Assembly: GCF_000143415.4 (NCBI RefSeq)
Contig: NW_003314262.1
Location: 2,226,755-2,290,754 of the forward strand
Length of the DNA: 64,000 nucleotides
Origin: Selaginella moellendorffii
Lineage: Eukaryota > Streptophyta > Lycopodiopsida > Selaginellales > Selaginellaceae
Reading direction: 5' to 3'
Part shown: positions 43,668 to 55,739 of the stretch, piece after piece
Position numbering within the stretch: position 1 is the stretch's first letter
Layout: each line of letters opens with the position of its first letter
Notes under the pieces: generated by a model
Seen by the model: only the letters and a program-made list of their open reading frames with translations
What the model was told of the DNA's origin: nothing
Databases searched by the model: none
Program-made: the position numbers and the translations under genes

Positions 43668-44285
43668 TCACATTGAAACGATAAAGAGCAGGATCGAAAT
43701 TCCTGCTATTGCTGCTGCTGCCGTGAGTGTTTCCAAATCTTTTCTCGAGATGCTACTGCCGGCGGTGCTGCTGGAGCTGGAGCTGGAGCTGCTGGAGCTT
43801 GACGATGGTGGAGTGGCGGCGCTGCCTGTGAGCGATGCGTTTTGGACATCGATGGACAGCTTCTGGCCCCCTTGGCAGTGATTTGGAAAGCCGCAGAGGA
43901 AGTACCATGACCCGGGCCTGGTCATTGCGATCGAAGTGTCACCGTTGTTGAAAGACTGGATCGGCGAGGCGCTGGAGCATCGGTCGTAGTCATCCTCGGA
44001 CACTTCCAGAACGTCGTGCCGTTGGCTGTTGTACTTGAAACCTTGCATGCATAGAAGATGCTCTCGTTAGAAAACAAAGAGGATGAAAGCACAAGAAAAG
44101 AAAACAAACTTACGGAGAGTGTCATTGACACGAACGTTTTGCTGCTTGGACCAATTCTCGTAAACGTCATCGTCGCCGTTGGGGGGCATTATCCATTGAG
44201 TCGCGCCCCCGACTACAAACTCGGTTGCTTGAACAGCTCCCAGTGTCGCGAGCAAGAGAGCTACCAGAAACGAGAATCCCACCAT
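43668..44285 (-). CDS. Phytocyanin, stellacyanin-like, intact copy
   Basis: Exons 44114-44285 and 43668-44041 give 181 residues from the ATG at 44285; an in-frame ATG at 44318 would add 11 polar residues before the signal peptide and is less likely. Signal peptide (MVGFSFLVALLLATLGAVQA) then the cyanin domain: FVVGGATQW, FKYNSQRHDVLEV, SFNNGDTSIAM and FLCGFPNHCQGGQKL. The copper ligands His (in RHDV), Cys (FLCG) and His (NHC) are present; Gln at the axial position (GGQKL) suggests stellacyanin type. A Ser-rich linker and hydrophobic tail suggest a GPI anchor. It is the only complete copy of four. Confidence 0.88.
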
Positions 44286-44610
44286 CAATTCACCACCACT
44301 CTGCTCTTGCTTCTTCATACTCGTTTGGATGATGATCTTCCTTTCACTGCTTCTCTTTTTCTCGTGCCATATAAGTTCTAAAGCTCCAACCAAATTGATG
44401 GCTCACCTGGCCCCAAAAAAAGCTGAGAAAGCTCTTTCCTACAGGTGGAGGCCATAAACTATTCCTGGAAACAAAGACATAGTTTTGCATTGGACTTGAA
44501 AATCCTAGCCAAGAATTTAATAGTAAAAGCATAAAGCGAACATACATACCCAAGCAGTGTTGCTTTTTTTAATCCAGTTACTCGGTAACTCACATCATAA
44601 GAAGTATACT

Positions 44611-45193
44611 TTAGAAGGTGGAACCATTCCATCCGAAAAAGCTTCTCTGAGAAGGATATGACCAAAGTGAAATAGAGAAGAACAAGAGCTTGCCAAAAAG
44701 TACCTGGACGTCGTAGAACTTAATGTAGAATCGAGATGGCGGAACCGATAACTTGGACTCCAAAATCTCGGACAAAGCTTCGCTCAGTTCTTTGTTGACG
44801 CTCGGCCCCAGCCCTCCAATTGAGATCACTTCTCCATACGCGGCGGGCTCCTCGGTGCCACCGAATGACATTGGAACACTATCTTTGAGCACGATCATCA
44901 CATACTGCGAAACCAGCAAATTGGAAATGAAAATCCAGTCCAATCGATCCGGCCGAGCGCTCTAGGAATCATCGCGCAATGAAATCTAGATCTCGAGTGA
45001 TAATCTAGACGAGAGAGCTGCAATGCCTGGAGATTTCTTGGCTATCGAATGCGCTACAACCTATCAATCGAGACGACGTTACCTGTTCGGGCTTTCCAAT
45101 GATCCGAGAGACCGCCTTGCTCGCATCCTTGAGAATGTCGGAGCTCACGATCGAATCGGCGGGGACGTTCGTGGAGAGATTGAGCGTCGGCAT
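44611..45193 (-). CDS. MDL: MIF / D-dopachrome tautomerase-like protein
   Basis: Three exons (45083-45193, 44704-44904, 44611-44646) give 115 residues, exactly the MIF length. The protein starts MPTLNLSTNV, keeping the proline after Met that is the catalytic base in tautomerases. YVMIVLKDSVPMSFGGTEEP and AYGEVISIGGL follow, and it ends FFGWNGSTF. Members are cytosolic trimers. No C-terminal peroxisomal SKL signal is present. The start is 150 bp from the SMC6 start on the opposite strand. Confidence 0.95.
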
Positions 45194-45343
45194 TCCTTCT
45201 AGCGCTAAAATCCCTAGTGCTTCCCTTCTAAAACCCGGAGTTTGTTCTTGTCGGATGGATAGATCTATGATCCAACGGCTGACATCGCTACACATGGCGG
45301 CATTCAAGGCGTGGGATTTTTTTCAAGGGCTTAGGGTTTGGGA
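45194..45343. promoter_or_regulatory. Bidirectional MIF/SMC6 promoter
   Basis: 150 bp separate two start codons on opposite strands. A telo-box TAGGGTTT lies at 45332-45339 just before the SMC6 ATG; the tandem SMC6 has the same box at 50153-50160. Such boxes are common in 5' regions of plant cell-cycle and translation genes. Confidence 0.6.
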
Positions 45344-48300
45344 ATGGCGCGCGGGCGAAGCCGCGAGGCGGGAGATGCCGCCGGGATCATCGCGCGCATC
45401 CGGGTGGAGAATTTCATGTGCCATTCCAACCTCTCGATCGATTTCGTTGACAACGTGAATTTCATCACGGGGCAGAATGGGAGTAAGTTCTCTGCTCCAA
45501 GATTTTGGGAAGAATGTAGGTTTTTTTGCCTCTTCGCAGGTGGGAAGAGCGCCATTCTCACGGCTCTGTGCATCGCATTTGGCATCAGAGCTCGCGGAAC
45601 GCAACGAGCTACTTCGCTGAATGATTTTATCAAGACGGGATGCAGGTAGAGCTAAGTGTTAGATTTTAAAGCTCTTGATTGGAGTTTACACTTACACTTT
45701 CTCATGTTTAGCTATGCGCTGGTCGTCGTGGAAATGAAGAATGAAGGCTGTGATTCCTACAAGCCGGAGAGGTACGGGAAAATGATTATAATCGAGCGAA
45801 GGATTACTGCGACCGCTTCCACCACTGCGTTGAAAGACGAGCATGGCATGGATTTTTTTCCTTATTTCTTCGTGTTTTCATCCCTGAGTATTTACATTGT
45901 TTCTTTCAGGTCGGAAGGTTTCGGCTAAAAAGGAAGACCTTCATGATATAATCGACCATTTCAATGTGAGTCTTCCGTAATATTTTTCCTGTTTACTGAC
46001 TTGGATGCTTATAGATAGATGTCGAAAATCCTTGTGTGATCATGAGCCAAGACAAGAGCCGCGAGTTCCTGCATTCCGGAAATGACAAGGAAAAGTTTAA
46101 GGTACTTGGCTCTAATCCTTGTTGGGCTCATGACCTGCTTGTTTTTTGGGCATAGTTCTTTTACAAGGCAACTCTTTTGCAACACGTTTCGGAGCTTTTG
46201 GATGCTAACATCGGCAACATTGAATCATGCAAAGTCTATTTGAAGGCCAACGAGGAAACATTTCGGCCCTACGAGCAGAAGCTCAATAAATTAGACTTGG
46301 AAATTCGGCGGGCAGAAAAGGTTGACGAGATGGCGCAGGAGGTCACCAACCTGCGGAAAAAACTGGCTTGGTCTCAGGTTTACGATATCGATCGTAAAAT
46401 TGAGAAGGCAGCAGGTTGCGCAGAAAAGCTTCGAGAGCGCATTCCAGTCTGCCAGGAAAGAATAGATGCACACAAGGTCAGTCTTAAGACGAGGTCATTT
46501 GTAAGGAATGTCTAATATCTCTATTACAGGCTATCCTGGGAGAGAAACGCGATGCTCATTCCAGGAAAAACACAAGCATTTCCGATCTGATTTCTAGGAA
46601 TGATAGAGCAAAGGAAGCACAGAAGAAACTATACCAAGATCTGACTGAGGTAATGGCTGTCGCCAAAAATGTGCCAGTAGTTGTAGCATTTTTTATTTGC
46701 AGGTGACACAGGAAAAGGTACAACTCGAAGAAACTCTTCGAAGTAAAGTAGCGACTTTGGAGCGGAAGCGCGGTAAAAAGCGCTCACTTGAAATGCACGT
46801 ACGTGAAATGAAGGAAAAGTTCGAAGAGAACACCCAGGTGAGCTCATTCGGTGTCTGCTTTTCTTGTGATGTATTGAAAGTTGTCCAGGTGGAAGAAAAT
46901 GAGAGGGTTGAAGCACTTCGAGCCCTTGAAAACGAGATCGATTTGCAAAAGGGAGAGCGAAGAAGGTAATATGTTCTTACCCAAACGCAATGATGTAAAT
47001 GTTTCCCTTTTTAAATAGAATGCAGGAAGAGGAAGAAGCGGCTTTGAGAAACTTAAACTCCGCCACTGATAGCATTTCAGAACGAAACAAAGAGGTATTG
47101 TTTATCTTTTAGATTATTAGTAAGTCGCCAATTTTCTTGTATCAGATTGAAGACCGTCGTGGAAAGGTCAGCGATTTGAATGGTTATATTAGGCGACTAC
47201 AAAACCAGCAGCGTAATCGGGTGAGTGAGTTTCAAGTGTTTGACTCCTAAGCCCCTGTGGTAACATTTTCTGTAGCTTCATGCCTTTGGAGGTGAGGACG
47301 TTATAAAGCTGCTCCGGAGCATTGAAAATCATGAAAACTCTTTTACAAGACCTCCCATTGGTCCGATTGGAGCACATGTCGTGAGTTAACCAACGTTTTA
47401 AAGTTTTTTGGCATATAACTTTGTGATTTTAAGGCTCTGGCAGGAGATGATACGTGGGCGCTCGCTGTTGAAGTAGCTGTTGGAAGATTGCTAAACGCTT
47501 TTGTTGTGACCAACCACCAGGACATGCTTGCTCTTCGTAGACTTGCTCGTAACTGCAATTATACGAACCTACCGATTATAATCTACAACTTCGAACACCC
47601 ACTGTATGTACCTCATGAATTTTTTGTTGTTCTTAGCCATTTTTCTTTTCTCATCTTTCAGGTTGAACCTGCCACCACGGATGCTTCCAAATCCGGACCT
47701 CATCACTGTGATGTCGGTTCTCCAGTCTGAAAACCATATCGTCAAAAACGTCTTGGTCGATCATGTAAGGTATTCAGGCAGGTCTTACTTTTATCTGTTC
47801 TTTTTTATCTCTTCCAGGGATCTGTTGAGAGACAAGTCCTGGTTGAGAATTACCAGGAAGGCGTACGCGTGGTTTTCAACACGAGAGCGCCAAACGTGAA
47901 GGAGGCCTTTACGAGGTCCGGTGAGAAAATGTAAGGGTTGATACATGAGCCAGTTTTAGTCGTCTGAAGTGTGTATTGTCCAGGTTTATGAGAGCGGGAG
48001 GCCAAACAACACTCCCGAAAGACAGAAATATACGAGGTGGGCGACTGGAAGCGGGTATCGAGCAGCGAATTACAGAAGCGGAAAGTGACCTTTCAAGAGT
48101 TGTCGAAGAGCTCAGATTATTGGAATCACAAAAGCGAAGTGCTGAGGCCTCCCTTCAAGATTTAAGACGTCACCTCGAGAAATCCAGGGTAAACTTTGCT
48201 CCTCGTTATGCTTTAGAATTTGAAGTGGATGTATACAGAGAGCAAACGCGGAAGTCAGTCAAAGCATCTCAAGGAAAGAACTTCGATTGCGCGATCTAAA

Positions 48301-49955
48301 ATTTCAAGCAGAACAAGCAGCAAGTGCAACTATGCCTAACACGGAAGAGCTTGAAACCGAAATTTTGGTACTTCAATCGTCTCATGCATGGAAGTTGATA
48401 TATATTTTCTTAAATCAGGATACAGAAGCGGAAGCTCGAAAACTCGAGCGTGTGATTGAAGACCTCAGAAGTAAAGTCGTTGATGTCAATGCCAAACAGC
48501 AAGATGCCAAGTCCAAGCATGATAGCTTCTTGGGTAAGTTTTATCTGTATTGTGGCTTTTCCTCAGCTGTCGCAATCGCAGATTCCACCAAAGATGATGC
48601 CGAAGCTCTTAGAAAAGCTGCCGATGAGTTGCAAGCATTGCAAGAGGAAGCAGACGAGGCCGCTAACGTAAGGAGTTACTTTACAAAGTTTGTTTCTGAT
48701 CCTCATTCCCACAGGCCGTTGCTCATTTCACAAAAATCATGAAAGACAGGGTGCTTCCTGAGTTGCAAATAGCAGAGGAAGAATTGAAACGCCTTCAAAG
48801 CGAGCGTGAGGTGGGTGTCTGCTTAGTTGCACTTTGGCTGCTAATGTTTGTTATCATGCTTTGCAGGAAAACGCGCAGAAAGCGTCACAGATATGCCCAG
48901 AGGAAGAAGTCGAGAGGCTGGGCGGAGTGTCGGATTCCACAGTTAAACTGAACACAAGCTTAGAACGTCTTATGGACCAAGTGAGTCGTGAAGAAAGGTG
49001 GGCAGCATTTAAAGTTTTCGTGATTTGTTAGTCATTTCTCTCGGCTTTCCTGTTTAGGCACATCACCCCAGTGGACGAACTTCAGCGAAAGAAGTCGAAA
49101 CTGGAAAAGAAGGTCTTCAAGAAGAAGCATCTTCACGTGGATCTGAAGCAAAGAATAGAGGTAGCATCGTTTGTGGCTTTCTCGTTGTTCAAGGCTTTTT
49201 TTTTTTTTTTTGCAGGCGATAGACGATGTGTATGCGTCGAGACGCTCCAAGTTTGAGCACAACACTGCTTACCTCAGTCGCCAATTGAGATGGAGGTTTG
49301 ATTGCCAACTCTTGTGCCACTGTTTAACGTCTTTTCTATTTTTCTTTGTAGGTTCAATGACCATCTTAAAAGGAAGGGGTTCAGTGGAAGAGTGAAAATC
49401 GACTATGAAGCCAAGACTTTGAAGCTTGAGGTATGATTATTTCCAAGTGTGGTTGATTTTAACTTGGCTTTACTGGCAGGTTCAAATGCCGCAAGATGCC
49501 TCAAACAGCGCAGTGAAAGATACAAGAGCCCTTTCTGGTAACTTTGATACTTCTCTAGGCATGAACGAGCAAGTTTTGTGCTTTTCTCTTGCAGGCGGAG
49601 AGAGATCTTTCTCCACTCTATGTTTCGCCTTGGCGCTCCACGAGATGACGGAGTCTCCATTTCGTGCAATGGACGAGTTCGACGTGTTCATGGTAAGTTT
49701 CCTTCGTGTTCATGTACTTGCTTACGCTCTCGTCTGACAGGATGCGATCAGCCGGCGAATCAGCCTGGAAACCGTGGTGGATTTCGCGATCCAAGAAGGA
49801 TCTCAGTGGATTTTCATCACGCCCAACGACATCAGGTACCTCTCTCGTTTAGATTTTTTTCTGGTGGATTTGAGCTTCTTGTTTCCTGGTTTTTTAGCTC
49901 CGTGAAGGATCACCCAAAGATAAAGAAGCAGCAAATGTCAGCTCCTCGTCTATAG
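45344..49955 (+). CDS. SMC6: SMC6, copy A: subunit of the SMC5/6 complex
   Basis: Structural maintenance of chromosomes 6, an ATPase of DNA repair and chromatid resolution. 28 exons: 45344-45482, 45540-45645, 45712-45845, 45910-45965, 46015-46101, 46156-46476, 46530-46649, 46703-46837, 46889-46965, 47019-47094, 47146-47220, 47276-47380, 47434-47603, 47662-47764, 47818-47930, 47984-48188, 48239-48367, 48419-48533, 48582-48667, 48715-48810, 48867-48997, 49058-49160, 49216-49295, 49352-49430, 49480-49537, 49595-49692, 49741-49835, 49898-49955. They give 1,049 residues. Walker A GQNGSGKS spans the first intron (residues 43-50); the ABC signature [10 protein letters not shown] begins near 965 and Walker B AMDEFD near 991. 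Coiled coils flank a hinge at about 430-600. Intron 3 seems to start with GC. Confidence 0.95.
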
Positions 49956-50171
49956 ACGAAGAATTTTTCGTACCAACAGTAAAATGGTTTTAACTAGCAG
50001 TACAATTTTCCGCACGCGGGCTGATTTAACTGCTGCCAATAGAATCTGGGAGTATGAGATTCTAGGAATATTAATGAAAAGAAGCGGCGAACTGGGGGAT
50101 CCTGGGCCGTTAGATGCGCAAAGATCTAACGAGCCATTTTGAAATGGTTGTTTAGGGTTTTAGTTCTAGCT

Positions 50172-53100
50172 ATGTTGACGCTAACGTGGAGGGGCGAGGA
50201 TCAGGGTGTCGCGGGTGTGATCTCGCGCATCAAGCTCGTCAATTTCTTATGCCACAGCAATCTTTCAATCGATCTCGGCGACAATGTCAATTTCTTGACG
50301 GGGCAAAATGGAAGTAAGAGCGAGATTTTAGCTTGGATTTGAGTTTTCCCCATTCTTTTTGTTTTCTCAGGCGGCAAGAGCGCCATTCTGGCCGCGCTGT
50401 GCATCGCGTTTGGGAGCAAGGCGCGTGGGACGCAACGGTTTTCTTCTTGGAAGGATTTTATCAAAATTGGATCAAAGTAAGCAAAGTTCCCCTGTTTTTT
50501 ATTCTGGACTAGCATTGTTTCTGTTCTAGGTCTGCTTTGGTAGTGGTAGAGTTAAAAAATGAAGGGTCAGATGCTTGTAAGCCAAATCTGTATGGCAAGA
50601 CGATAGTGATTGAGCGGAGAATCACTGCTGGAAGCAACACTATTGTCTTGAAAAATCACCGAGGTTGGTTTTCTATCGTGCAAGGGATTTACTTCTTTCG
50701 TATTGTGCATTCCAGGTGAAAAACTTTCTTCAAACAAGCAGGATTTGTGCGATGTGATCGACCATTTCAGTGTAAGCTAAGATTGTATTTTTAAAATTTT
50801 CTACTTTCCTACTGTCACCTTTTTTTTGTAGATTGACACGGAAAACCCGTGTGTGATTATGTCTCAAGACATGAGTCGAGATTTTCTGAGTGCTGGTAGC
50901 GAGAAAGAGAAATTCAAGGTAACAATAGCTTTCGTTTCCAAGCTAAAGGTGGTCTGACATTTCCAAGCTAAAGGTGGTCTGACATATGCTTATGCTGTAG
51001 TTTTACTTCAAGGCAACTCTTTTGGAGAAAGTCTTGAAATTGCTGGATATGAACGCAAAGACTATTCAAGTGTGTTGTGATTGCCTTCAAAAGGACAGGA
51101 AATCTTTTGAAGTGCTCGAACGGGATCTGGTGAAGATAGAAGAGAAACTTCTCCATGCGGAACAAGTGGATGAACTTGCCGAAGAAGTTTGCACCTTGCG
51201 AAAGAGATTGGCTTGGGCTGTAGTTTATGAGACAGACAAGAAACTCGAAGACATCCAAGCATTTGTAAGTGAACTCAAGCAGCTTATACTTCTAGCTGAA
51301 GAGGACATCAAGATGCAAACAGTGAGCAGTTTGGTCTTTTATTTGTTGGATGTCTGAGGTTTTTGCCTTGCAGCAATTACTTGCAGAGACACGACTCTCT
51401 CATTCCCACCTAGAAGAAAACGTCTCTGATCTTGTAGCAAGGAAAGACAGAGCTGAGGAGACACGTACAAAACTCATGGAAGAGCTGGCTGAGGTGAAGT
51501 CCTTAAATTTTAGTTCAACGTATTTGATGTTGTAGTACAGATTTCAGTTGAGGAAGCGCAGCTGAAAGGGGGTGTTGAGAACAAGGAAAGTGTCTTGCAT
51601 GCAAAACGAATTAGAAAGCAGTCTTTGGAGCAGCATGTCCAGGAGATGGAAGAGAATTTCGTACGATGTTCCCACGTAGGAAATGAGTTCTTGCTGGAAG
51701 TGCTTTCTTATAGTGTTTTCAGGAGGAGGAAACACAATGGCATGCATCCTTTCAAGCTACGCAAAGCGATGTGAATCATTTGAGAGATCAACTTGAAAGG
51801 TATTTTATGCAACATGTCCATCTATGAGACTCTGGTGATCAAGTGTAGGCAACGAGAAGAGGAAGCGAATTTACGAAAGAGATGGGAAGAACTTGAGGCC
51901 GCAATCGCAAGCATGAACAACGAGGTACATTTGCTTTGCATTCCGTCGTCAGTGCTGTGGATTTCTTCGATTTAGATGGGTGACAAGCGTCGAGAAATGC
52001 ATGATTTGGAGGGACATATCAAGAGCCTTTCATCTCAGCAACGAAACAGGGTATGCATCAATCTCGAACTGTTTTCTAAAGGGTGATTGCCTTTCGCTTT
52101 TGTAGATTCACGCGTTCGGTGGAGAAAAAGTGATATATCTTCTGCAAGCTATTGAAAGGAATCAGAGCTTATTCACAAGACCACCTGTCGGCCCAATCGG
52201 GGCCCATCTCGTAAGTTTCCTCTTGTATTTCTTCCAACTCCTTTTTCTTTTCTATTCAAGGCTTTGATTGGAGGGAGTGCATGGGCAATAGCTGTGGAAG
52301 TCGCGATAGGAAGGTTGATGGAAGCTTTTATAGTGAACACTCACGAAGATTGTTTGGTTCTTCGCGGGCTTGCTCGTCAATGCGGTTTACATCAGCTCCT
52401 GATTATAATTTACAACTTTGACATTCCACCGTGAGTATGATATATGTCTGTGCTCCTTACTAAACCCCGTGGTCCTTTCTCTTCCAAGGCTAAACCTTCC
52501 ACACTGGAGCCTTCCCGATCATAACTTAGTGACTGTAATGTCGATTTTGGAAGCTGGCTGCACCACAGTCAAGAATGTGCTAATCGATCATGTAAGTAGC
52601 TTCGGACGAGAAAATTGTGTATGACTGTCTTTGATGTAGGGAGGCATGGAACGACAGGTTTTGGTGGAGAATTATGCTGAAGCTGCAAGGCTAGCTGATT
52701 CTCGTCGGACTAACGTGAACGAGATTTTTCAGAAAGACGGAGTAAAATGGTATACTTCTTTTCTGGTGTTGGCATGTTTTGTAATTCTGTTCGGTTACAG
52801 GATTTTCAGAGCTGGTGCTCAGACTGTACTTCCAAAACATCGGAGTTTGCGAGGTGGTCGTCTACAAAACGATATTGGAGCAAATATTTGTCAATTCCGT
52901 GGTGACGTATCTCGACTAACAGCAGAGATAATCTCGATTGAAGCTCAGAAGAGAAATGCCGAGGATGAGATCCGAGAGATCAGGCGTGACCTTGACAGTT
53001 TTGTGGTGATCGTTGTTTCACTGATTGCAATTGTCTTCTTAACTATCCTACGTAAAATGTGCAGACGCAGCAAAGAGATACTCAGCGTCTTCTTTCCACT

Positions 53101-54811
53101 AAAGAGTTTTGTCTTCGTGACTTGAGGAGTCAGGCTGAGGTAGCTGCACGAGGAGCCATGCCAAACATTGGAGGGCTTGAAGACAATATACTCGTAAGCT
53201 ACAGATATTGAATCGGTCAAGATTTACCTTCTCAAGTTTCCAGGTTACGGAAGCTGAAGCCTTGGAACTGGAACGGGAGATTAGAGAACTCCGACTTAAA
53301 CACGCCGGTGCTCGAGAAAGAAAAGAGCTTTCCTCGTCTCGACTTGATTCCTTTGAAGGTAGTTTACAGTCTTGTTTCCAACCAGTGCGTGAAAAAACTG
53401 CCATTTCCTCCAGATTCGGTTCGAGATGATGTAGAAGCTCTCGAAAACTCGGCGTCTGAGCTGCGGGCTTTGCAGGACAAGGCAGTAGATGTTTGTCAAG
53501 TAAGGACTGCATGACCAATGCTTCTCTAACTCTTCTTGCAGAGGTTGGAGGCCTTGAAAAGTAATCTAAAGAACAGTCACCAAGCGGTGAATGATGCGAA
53601 AGAGAATGCGGCAAAGCTGCAAGAAATTAGGCAGGTGAGTAGCATACCAGTTTCGTTTCGAAGCTAATGTTCTTCTAATCAAAATCTGTAGGAAGACGCT
53701 TGCAAAGCTTTGGGGATTTGCAGTGAAGAGGAGTTGCAAGAAATTGGAGGTGTTGCCGACACAAGGAAGCGACTTCAAGCTCGTTACAACGCTCTTACTA
53801 GTCGATCAGTGCGAGAGTAATTGTCACCGATGCACTGTCGTTTCAACATTTTTTCTAACTTTGCCTTCTGTTTCTCTAGGAGTAACGTATCAGTGGATGA
53901 GCTTCAGCATCAGAGGCGCAAATTGATAAAGCAAATCTCGAGTAGGAAGCGGAAGAATTCTCAACTAGAGGAAAAAGTCGATGTAAGGCAAATTGCTTGT
54001 TCATTCTCACCGAGCGAGCTTACCCTCGGGTGTTTTCGTTTATATTGACAGGATATAGCGACGCGGCACAAGAAACGGTGCGAGAAGTTTGAGACGAGCT
54101 CTAGCCTTCTGAAAAAACAACTTCAATGGGAGTAAGAATTTGAAATGCGAAGCGTTGATGGAGTTGATCATGTATGACATGTTTGGCGCAGATTCAATGG
54201 TCATCTCAGGAGAAATCTTTTCCACGGTCGCGTTCAAGTGGATTACGAATCGAAGACGCTTAAACTAGAGGTGGATCATGTTCTTCTTTTTTCTTTTCTT
54301 CCTCCCTTGACTTATTGAAGAACAACTTACCAGGTTTGTGTGCCACATGACTCTAGCTCTGTCAAGGACATGCGGTCTCTATCAGGTATAGTTTTTTCGT
54401 CTCGTCGTGTTGATCTCACAGTTTTCTACAATCGCCACAGGGGGAGAGAGATCCTTTTGCACACTGAGCTTTGCGCTAGCTCTACACGGAATGACAAACG
54501 CGTCGTTTCGTGCGATGGACGAGTTCGATGTGTTTATGGTGAGAACTCTCTCGTCTTCTTGGCTGCGTTTTCTTACAGCCCTCTTGACTTCCAGGACGAT
54601 GTTTCGCGAAAAAGCAGCTTGGAAACGCTCGTAGCGTTTGCGATCGAGCAAGGCTCCCAGTGGATATTTATCACACCCAACGATATCAAGTACGAGAGTT
54701 TTATATGCTTTGGAACTTGCTAATCCATTGGATTTAAGCAGTTTATTGCGAGCTCATCCTAAAGTCAAGATAATGGAGCTGCCATCACCGCGTCCAGTCG
54801 CGCGAGAATAG
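50172..54811 (+). CDS. SMC6: SMC6, copy B: tandem paralogue
   Basis: 28 exons of nearly the same lengths and the same phases as copy A: 50172-50313, 50371-50476, 50530-50663, 50716-50771, 50832-50918, 51001-51321, 51374-51493, 51541-51660, 51723-51799, 51849-51924, 51976-52050, 52106-52210, 52261-52430, 52489-52591, 52640-52749, 52801-53005, 53065-53193, 53244-53358, 53414-53499, 53542-53634, 53692-53816, 53880-53982, 54052-54131, 54192-54270, 54334-54385, 54441-54538, 54595-54689, 54742-54811. 1,043 residues. Walker A (GQNGSGKS), signature LSGGERSFCT and Walker B AMDEFD are all kept, so it should be active. The protein has diverged widely from copy A in the coiled coils. It starts 216 bp after copy A ends. 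Start ATG at 50172 gives an N-terminus of the same length as copy A. Confidence 0.95.
50936..50986 (+). repeat. 25-bp tandem duplication in SMC6-B intron 5
   Basis: TTCCAAGCTAAAGGTGGTC followed by TGACAT occurs twice in direct succession, lengthening this intron compared with the corresponding one of copy A. Recent in appearance, because the copies are identical. Confidence 0.85.
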
Positions 54812-55739
54812 TAAAAATTTCTAAAGGAAACTCTTCTCGACTTCTAACAAAACATTGCTTCGTTCCTAAAGATTATATTATAGAGGTAAATATTTCTATC
54901 TCGACTTCTAACAAATTTTTTGGATTGTCCCGCTTGAGGCTATATTATAGAGATTAGTGTGTATAGATTTAATCACAAGTGGACCACGGAAGGTCTTTCT
55001 AGCAACAAGGCTTACGTGCAAAGCATTAACATGGACAGGCTTGACGACGTGGAAGGAAATAAAAACAAACAAAACATGGTCAATGGTCTCGACCACGAGA
55101 CCTGGTATATTCCCCGCTCCATGAAGGGGATGTATTCAAAGCTTCTGCCTGGGCTGCGAGCTCGTGTGGTTTTGGCATTTTGGATGGATCTTTCTTAGCG
55201 CCTGGCAGGGATCAAGATTGGCGCGATCACGATCGCGATCGCAAGGCTTGGCGCGCGATCGCGATTTTCGGATTTTGTGCCAGTGCCGCGGAGCAGAGCA
55301 GCGCAGGGATCGGTCAGGCAGTCAGGTCGCTCTTCTTTGGATCGAGGCCGAGCGCAGCGCGAGTAGCGATTGTTTCTCGTCCTCGCGGCAGTAAATGCGT
55401 CGCTCGTAACGCTTGGCGATCCATTTACTGCTGGAGTCGGCTCCAATCGCTGGCTAGGGTTTGAGCAAGATCTCCTGCGAGCTCGAAATTCTTGTTCTTG
55501 GTGATCGTCCAGCTCGAAATATCGGCTCCAGAGCGAGAATCGCGAATTCTCCTCGCTGGTAACAGTGATCTAGGATGAGGCGCCGGCTCAAGGGAAAGGT
55601 CAGTGCCGGGTTCTCTGAAAGTGCTCGAGACCCGGTCTGAGTAGTCGCGGTCTTGGATTCCGGCTGCCACATTTTAATTCCACTCCATCGATCTTTATTC
55701 CCCATGATCATGGCGTAGCTCGATCATAGGAAGCGAAGG
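54812..55739. other. Intergenic region with GC-rich leader of the receptor kinase
   Basis: 54812-55160 shows nothing. 55160-55739 is GC-rich and includes dense CGATCGCG palindromes near 55215-55262; it is most likely promoter and 5' leader of the kinase gene. No protein resemblance in any frame. Confidence 0.5.

Noticed and set aside
44286-44393. Upstream extension of the intact phytocyanin re-reading from a TTG
   Set aside because: A TTG start is not expected in a plant nuclear gene and the added residues precede the signal peptide.
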